Source: Pseudomonadota bacterium (lineage in GTDB: Bacteria; Pseudomonadota; Alphaproteobacteria; Rhizobiales; Rhizobiaceae). Taken from it: a stretch of DNA of 11,504 nucleotides. The notes below the pieces were generated by a model. It was not told the DNA's origin and ran no database searches. It was given only the letters and a program-made list of their open reading frames with translations. The stretch's first letter is position 1. Each line of letters begins with the position of its first letter. The translations under genes and the position numbers were made by a program. The stretch covers positions 1-11,504 of the forward strand of contig JAEXMK010000209.1 of NCBI GenBank assembly GCA_023444445.1, in the 5' to 3' direction. Shown one piece after another: positions 8,161 through 11,504 of the stretch.

Positions 8161-8919
8161 TTACTTTTCTTCCGGCGTATAAACCTCCCACCCGCGCGGC
8201 GTCAGGTGCTCCTGCGGGTGGTAGCGCGTCTTATAGCCCATCTTTTCCGAACCATCGACCCAATAGCCTAGGTAGACGTGCGGCAGGCCGAGTGCGCGGG
8301 TACGGGTGATGTGATCGATGATCATGAAGGTGCCGAGCGAGCGTTTTTCGAGCTCGGGATTGAAGAAAGAATAGACCATCGACAGGCCGTCGCTCATCAC
8401 GTCGCTGAGCGCCACCGCCAGCAACTCGCCGCGCTTGCTGGAATCGATGCCGGAGCCGGGCTCACGCACGCGATATTCGATGATGCGGGTGTTCACATGT
8501 GTGTCTTCCACCATGATCGCATAGTCCAGCGCCGACATGTCGGACATGCCGCCAGACTGGTGCCGATGGTCGAGATAGCGGCGAAACAGGGCGAATTGTT
8601 CGGTGGAAGGTTCGGCCGCATGCACCGTTGCGACGACATCCTTATTGGCGGCAAGAACGCGTCGCATCGATTTTGTCGGCTGGAACTGTTCGGTGAGGAT
8701 GCGCACGGAGACGCAGGCGCGACAGGTTTCGCAGGCAGGTCGATAGGCGATGTTCTGCGAGCGCCTGAAACCGCCCTGGGTCAGAAGATCGTTCATTTCT
8801 GCCGCGCGCGGGCCAACCAGATGGGTGAAGACCTTCCGCTCCATCTGGTTCGGCAGATAGGGGCATGTGGCCGGCGCCGTAAGATAGAATTGGGGAGAGG
8901 GCGTCGCCTGCGTGTTCAT
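8161..8919 (-). CDS. bpt: Aspartate/glutamate leucyltransferase (Bpt)
   Basis: Bpt transfers Leu from Leu-tRNA(Leu) to proteins with N-terminal Asp or Glu, creating a primary N-degron read by ClpS and degraded by ClpAP in the cytoplasm. The 252-residue product has the family length. Residues 1-75 carry the conserved cysteines: Cys19 in CPYLP, then [13 protein letters not shown] followed by CETCRAC (Cys63, Cys66, Cys69) and VSVRI, a strong Bpt/ATE1 signature. The C-terminal acyltransferase (GNAT-like) fold includes [21 protein letters not shown], and the [16 protein letters not shown] segment that is near-diagnostic. The ATG at 8919 matches the usual N-terminus; GGAGG (8933-8937) is 13 nt away, which is long. 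The frame runs open to 8991. It lies 60 nt before the AbrB-like gene on the same strand; the two may be cotranscribed. Confidence 0.95.
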   Translation of the reverse strand: MNTQATPSPQFYLTAPATCPYLPNQMERKVFTHLVGPRAAEMNDLLTQGGFRRSQNIAYRPACETCRACVSVRILTEQFQPTKSMRRVLAANKDVVATVHAAEPSTEQFALFRRYLDHRHQSGGMSDMSALDYAIMVEDTHVNTRIIEYRVREPGSGIDSSKRGELLAVALSDVMSDGLSMVYSFFNPELEKRSLGTFMIIDHITRTRALGLPHVYLGYWVDGSEKMGYKTRYHPQEHLTPRGWEVYTPEEK

Positions 8920-9022
8920 CGAACCGTAATCGCCTCCTGCGTCTGATAGAAAGCGCGCCGCAACTTCACGGAGATGGCGGCGGCGCTTCAAGCGACATGC
9001 ATAATGTCACAGAATGGCAAAA

Positions 9023-9037
9023 TGACGGAAAACGTCA
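9023..9037. promoter_or_regulatory. Inverted repeat upstream of bpt
   Basis: TGACG (9023-9027) and CGTCA (9033-9037) form a perfect inverted repeat with a 5-bp spacer, about 105 bp before the bpt start. On the minus strand the right arm belongs to TTGACG, a good -35 candidate, but no convincing -10 follows at 16-18 bp. It could be an operator over the bpt promoter. With 5-bp arms, chance is a real alternative. Confidence 0.2.
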
Positions 9038-9064
9038 ACTGCGGGATGAGGTATTGTAAGGGTT

Positions 9065-9088
9065 GAAAGCCGCGTTTGCGCGGCTTTC
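9065..9088 (-). terminator. Hairpin terminator after the RDD gene
   Basis: GAAAGCCGCG (9065-9074) and CGCGGCTTTC (9079-9088) form a perfect 10-bp stem around a 4-nt loop. It lies 7 nt downstream of the RDD stop on the minus strand. The stem ends in CTTTC and no further T-tract follows, so termination may be imperfect, but position and stability favour a terminator. It separates the RDD gene from the bpt upstream region. Confidence 0.7.
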
Positions 9089-9095
9089 CGCTATA

Positions 9096-9554
9096 TTAGC
9101 GCGTTCTGACGATGACGGTGCCCAGAAGGAAGTCGTGAACGAGGCGCGAGCGCTCGGTAAACAGGCCTGCGAGCAGGATCAGCGGCGTCAAAACCGAGTT
9201 GATGATCCAGAAAAGCACGATGTGCACCGTCGAAAGCAGAAAATCGATTCGCTGCCCATCCATGCGCGCCATGGCGATCCCCATCGCCCGCATCCCCGGG
9301 GTGGCCTGCGAGGGTCCGCCGAGCGTCATGCCGAAATAGAGCACCGCGACGATGACGAACAGCGCCGGATAAAGGAAGAAGCCGAGACCCAGCGTGATAA
9401 TGCCGAGGAAGAAGACAATCACGGCAGCCGGGATACACAAGAGGAGAACGATCGCGTAATCGATAAGAAACGCAAAGACCCGCCGGCTCAGGACGCCGCT
9501 ATAGGCGCGCCAGTCATCCGGTGCGGCATAGGTGGGGTTCTGGTCGAGGCTCAT
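9096..9554 (-). CDS. RDD family integral membrane protein
   Basis: This is a 152-residue inner-membrane protein. The family is named for conserved Arg, Asp and Asp residues; here Arg25 and Asp32 are in RRVFAFLIDY at the start of the first helix, and Asp141 is in RLVHDFLLGT near the end. Helices run at about 26-48, 50-75 and 105-130. The loop QATPGMRAMGI between helices two and three is also typical (GxTPGKxxxGI). RDD proteins have no single agreed role; some are linked to ion exchange. Start ATG 9554 has AGGAGA 9 nt upstream. The gene follows hemB on the same strand with a 97-nt gap that can fold into a structured leader. A good terminator follows. Confidence 0.88.
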   Translation of the reverse strand: MSLDQNPTYAAPDDWRAYSGVLSRRVFAFLIDYAIVLLLCIPAAVIVFFLGIITLGLGFFLYPALFVIVAVLYFGMTLGGPSQATPGMRAMGIAMARMDGQRIDFLLSTVHIVLFWIINSVLTPLILLAGLFTERSRLVHDFLLGTVIVRTR

Positions 9555-9632
9555 CGGTCGTTTTCTCCTGAGAGGGCATGACAGCGCGGCATGAGTGCCG
9601 TGTCAGCAGACAATATGGGAAACAAACGACCG
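9555..9632 (-). promoter_or_regulatory. Foldable 5' leader of the RDD gene
   Basis: Read on the minus strand, CGGTCGTTT (9632-9624) can pair over 9 bp with AAACGACCG (9563-9555). The second arm exactly fills the 9-nt gap between the RDD Shine-Dalgarno (9564-9569) and its ATG (9554). Inside lies a second hairpin (9579-9605): TGACACGGCA pairs with TGCCG and TGTCA with a 3-nt bulge. If both form, ribosome access to the start would be blocked or changed. It matches no RNA family I can name. No separate promoter was recognised, so the leader may sit in a hemB-RDD transcript. Confidence 0.4.
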
Positions 9633-9651
9633 AATACAATAAGTGGATGCC

Positions 9652-10665
9652 TCAGCTCTTGGCCAGTTTGCGTGCGGCTTCGATGGCGAAATAGGTGAGA
9701 ATGCCATCACAGCCCGCACGCTTGAAACAGAGAAGCGTTTCCATCATAACCCGCTCGCCGTCGATCCAGCCATTCATGGCGGCAGCCTTGATCTGGGCAT
9801 ATTCACCGGACACCTGATAGGCGAATGTCGGCAGGCCGAAATTCTCCTTCAGCCGCCAGCAGATATCGAGGTAGGGCAGGCCGGGCTTGACCATCAGCAT
9901 ATCGGCGCCTTCCTCCACGTCGAGTGCTGCGTCGCGGATCGCCTCCATGCCATTGGCAGGGCTGATATAATAGCTGTTCTTGTTGCCCTTCAGCAGGCCA
10001 GCGGTGGAAATCGCTTCGCGATAGGGCCCGTAATAGCCCGACGAGAATTTCGTGGCATATGCCATGATGCCGATATTCTGGTGCCCTGCGGCGTCGAGAC
10101 CACGGCGTATGGCGCCGATGCGGCCATCCATCATCTCAGAAGGAGAAATAATGTCCGATCCGGCTTCCGCCTGAAGGATCGCCGCCCTGACGACCTGATC
10201 CACAGTCTCGTCGTTGACGATCTCGTCGCCACGCAAAATACCGTCATGCCCGTGGCTGGTGAAGGGGTCGAGCGCGACATCGGTGATCATGCCGATATTG
10301 GGAACGGCTTTTTTGACCGCAATCGTTGCCTGATTGATGAGATTGTTGGCCTCGAGCGCGTTCGAGCCGGTCTCGTCGCGCAGCTCCATTTCGATATTCG
10401 GGAAGGTGGCGATGGCGGGAATGCCGAGGTCGGCCGCTTCCTTTGCCGCTTCCACCAGACGATCAACGCTCATGCGGTTGACGCCGGGCATGGCCGGGAT
10501 AGGCTCGATAATGTTGCTGCCCGGCACGACGAAGACCGGCCAGATGAGATCGTCAACGGTCAGGCGGTTCTCCTGCACCAGACGGCGCGTCCAATCCGCC
10601 TTGCGATTGCGCCGCATGCGGCGATGGCCGGTTATCTCGTCGACCAGATGCGTTTTGTCCTGCAT
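9652..10665 (-). CDS. hemB: Delta-aminolevulinic acid dehydratase (porphobilinogen synthase)
   Basis: HemB condenses two 5-aminolevulinate molecules into porphobilinogen, the shared early step of haem, sirohaem and cobalamin synthesis in the cytoplasm. The 337-residue product aligns without shift to the P. aeruginosa enzyme. The two Schiff-base lysines are Lys206 in AYATKFSSGYYGP and Lys260 in MLMVKPGLPYLD. The metal-site region TDVALDPFTSHGHDGI (128-143) has aspartates where zinc enzymes have cysteines, marking the magnesium-dependent class known in rhizobia and Pseudomonas. The arm segment RRMRRNRKADWTRRLV at the N-terminus mediates octamer assembly in the family. Start: ATG 10665 with AAGGA 9 nt upstream. 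Conserved sequence starts near residue 10, so the longer frame up to 10734 is unnecessary. It is divergent from the DUF6163-like gene and upstream of the RDD gene. I found no clear promoter for it in the 174-nt divergent region (10666-10839). Confidence 0.97.
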   Translation of the reverse strand: MQDKTHLVDEITGHRRMRRNRKADWTRRLVQENRLTVDDLIWPVFVVPGSNIIEPIPAMPGVNRMSVDRLVEAAKEAADLGIPAIATFPNIEMELRDETGSNALEANNLINQATIAVKKAVPNIGMITDVALDPFTSHGHDGILRGDEIVNDETVDQVVRAAILQAEAGSDIISPSEMMDGRIGAIRRGLDAAGHQNIGIMAYATKFSSGYYGPYREAISTAGLLKGNKNSYYISPANGMEAIRDAALDVEEGADMLMVKPGLPYLDICWRLKENFGLPTFAYQVSGEYAQIKAAAMNGWIDGERVMMETLLCFKRAGCDGILTYFAIEAARKLAKS

Positions 10666-10771
10666 GTCAGAATGTCCTTCGATCAAATTTCGAAAGCTGC
10701 ATATCATGAAGCGTGGCCCATGCGAATGCGACAATCTTCCCTCATTGAGACGCAGTGCCCGCGATCATGCT

Positions 10772-10800
10772 TTGACAAGGCAGATGGTGGAATTCAATAT
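10772..10800 (+). promoter_or_regulatory. Sigma70-type promoter of the DUF6163-like gene
   Basis: A perfect TTGACA (10772-10777) and CAATAT (10795-10800) are spaced by exactly 17 bp. This is close to the alphaproteobacterial CTTGAC-N17-CTATAT form. The predicted start is near 10807, about 33 nt before the ATG at 10840. Confidence 0.7.
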
Positions 10801-10839
10801 GGACTGGTCGCCCGCCCATTGAGACCGTATCTTCCGGCC

Positions 10840-11277
10840 ATGGAACCTGATTCTCAACCGCTGCCGAAGCGTCCCCTTTCCGAAATCCTGTTTCTGGTCT
10901 TCATGAGACTGGTCGCGGTGTCCTGTTTCTGGTTCGGCCTGCAATATTGGGCGATGTTGACGGGCTATTCGCTGGGCGGCCACGGACGCTTCGATATGCT
11001 GAATCTTCCCTGGCGCATGGCGGGCAGTGCGCTCGCAGTCATTTTCCCGGTTGCCGCCCTTGGCCTCTGGCTCGGCGCCTCCTGGGGCGCCGTCATGTGG
11101 GTCATGGGGGCGGGCGCGCAGATCGCCATGTATAAGGTTTGGCCGCATATCTTCGGCGCCAACACGCTGGTGCCCGTCATGCACGGTCTTGTGGCAACCA
11201 TTTATATACTATTCCTGGTCGCTTTCTGGCTCGATCAGCGCCAGAATGAAGAACGCGCAAGAATTGATTTACCATAA
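10840..11277 (+). CDS. Small four-helix membrane protein, DUF6163-like
   Basis: This is a 145-residue inner-membrane protein of unknown function. Four hydrophobic segments are visible: about 15-42 (LSEILFLVFMRLVAVSCFWF onward), 57-79, 82-98 and 112-130. A charged cytoplasmic-looking tail follows (DQRQNEERARIDLP). From memory of rhizobial gene order next to hemB it corresponds to the DUF6163 family; no functional motif is seen. The ATG at 10840 is chosen because it follows a good promoter by a short leader and keeps a normal N-terminus. No Shine-Dalgarno precedes it. The open frame extends far upstream across hemB, but that part is antisense to hemB and should not be annotated. A hairpin terminator follows after 9 nt. 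In relatives a regulator gene often follows; here it would lie beyond the right edge. Confidence 0.72.
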   Translation: MEPDSQPLPKRPLSEILFLVFMRLVAVSCFWFGLQYWAMLTGYSLGGHGRFDMLNLPWRMAGSALAVIFPVAALGLWLGASWGAVMWVMGAGAQIAMYKVWPHIFGANTLVPVMHGLVATIYILFLVAFWLDQRQNEERARIDLP

Positions 11278-11286
11278 GAATAAAGC

Positions 11287-11314
11287 AATTCGGCCTGTTT
11301 TCAGGCTGAATTTT
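11287..11314 (+). terminator. Rho-independent terminator after the DUF6163-like gene
   Basis: AATTCGGCCTG (11287-11297) pairs with CAGGCTGAATT (11302-11312) with one G-U pair, around a TTTT loop, and then TTAC. It starts 9 nt after the stop codon. The stem is partly AT, so it is less stable than the other terminators in the window. Confidence 0.65.
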
Positions 11315-11317
11315 ACT

Positions 11318-11352
11318 GCTAAGTCATTGATTTACAAAGAATGCGACTTAGC
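11318..11352. repeat. Perfect 8-bp inverted repeat in the right-hand intergenic region
   Basis: GCTAAGTC (11318-11325) and GACTTAGC (11345-11352) are perfect inverted copies with a 19-nt spacer. Three more pairs (ATT with AAT) can form if GC is bulged. It may be a two-site operator or a stem-loop at the start of a long leader for the gene beyond the window. Confidence 0.4.
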
Positions 11353-11504
11353 CATTCCCGCTTCGCCACAAGTTGGACCCTCCAGGGAAAATGCAGGTAA
11401 CCATTTGTTAATCGTAGCTTTTAAGTAGAATTTTATGCGCATTGATTAGGTTCTCACTCAAGGCGGGAGACAAACAAACACACCGCCAAACAAAACAGTG
11501 AGGC
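11353..11504 (+). promoter_or_regulatory. AT-richer upstream region of a gene beyond the edge
   Basis: No gene is seen between 11278 and the end. After the terminator and inverted repeat, TTGTTA (11405-11410) and TAGAAT (11426-11431) make a possible promoter, but with only 15 bp between them. The last 40 nt are A/C-rich (repeated CAAA) after a purine run GCGGGAGA. Two tiny start-stop frames (six codons from 11392, four from 11435) lack well-placed ribosome sites. Confidence 0.3.

Noticed and set aside
9643..10839. Open frame running across hemB on the plus strand into the DUF6163-like gene
   Set aside because: The 399 codons before the ATG at 10840 are antisense to hemB and lie upstream of a good promoter; only the last 145 codons look like a protein.
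11392..11449. Tiny start-stop frames as a leader peptide
   Set aside because: They are four to six codons long with no well-placed ribosome site and no telling codon run.
1..11504. CRISPR array, insertion sequence, tRNA or rRNA
   Set aside because: No regularly spaced repeats, terminal inverted repeats with transposase, tRNA-like cloverleaf or rRNA sequence was seen on either strand by eye.

Overview
The window looks like a chromosomal segment of a Rhizobiales alphaproteobacterium, most likely Agrobacterium/Rhizobium or a close relative. Four things point there: GC-rich coding DNA with strong GC bias at third codon positions; an alphaproteobacterial (Asp/Asn-type) aspartyl-tRNA synthetase; a magnesium-type HemB of 337 residues; and a hemB divergent from a small DUF6163-like membrane protein, with bpt and parC nearby. 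I saw no transposase, phage gene, CRISPR array, tRNA or rRNA. Most of the window is ordinary housekeeping and membrane-protein DNA.

Layout. (1) 1-2399, plus strand: aspS, followed 2 nt later by a short FUSC-type membrane protein, probably one operon. (2) 2400-4106, plus strand: a good sigma70-type promoter (2416-2444), a 5' leader with two small hairpins, a SulP/STAS anion transporter, then a bidirectional terminator. (3) 4111-5301, minus strand: an uncharacterised cysteine-free exported protein that shares this terminator. (4) 5302-5530: a divergent intergenic region holding two hairpins and a DnaA-box-like site. (5) 5531-7818, plus strand: parC and a strong hairpin terminator. (6) 7855-9554, minus strand: a small AbrB/MazE-type antitoxin-like gene with no toxin beside it, then bpt and an RDD membrane protein. 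(7) 9555-10665, minus strand: hemB. Between hemB and the RDD gene, an RNA leader can be folded in which one stem exactly fills the gap between the RDD Shine-Dalgarno and its start codon. (8) 10772-11504, plus strand: a clear promoter, the DUF6163-like gene, its terminator, and about 200 nt of AT-richer regulatory DNA leading to a gene beyond the window edge.

How the genes fit together. AspS charges tRNA for translation, and probably also makes the Asp-tRNA(Asn) precursor used by GatCAB. Bpt tags proteins bearing N-terminal Asp/Glu for ClpS/ClpAP. ParC is the catalytic subunit of topoisomerase IV and needs ParE, which is not in the window. HemB makes porphobilinogen for haem and cobalamin. The transporters and small membrane proteins are accessory, and their substrates cannot be read from the sequence.

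I did not find a clear new multi-gene system. The items most worth checking are the solitary antitoxin-like gene, the hemB-RDD leader, the structured SulP leader, the exported protein of unknown function, and the inverted repeat upstream of the gene beyond the right edge.
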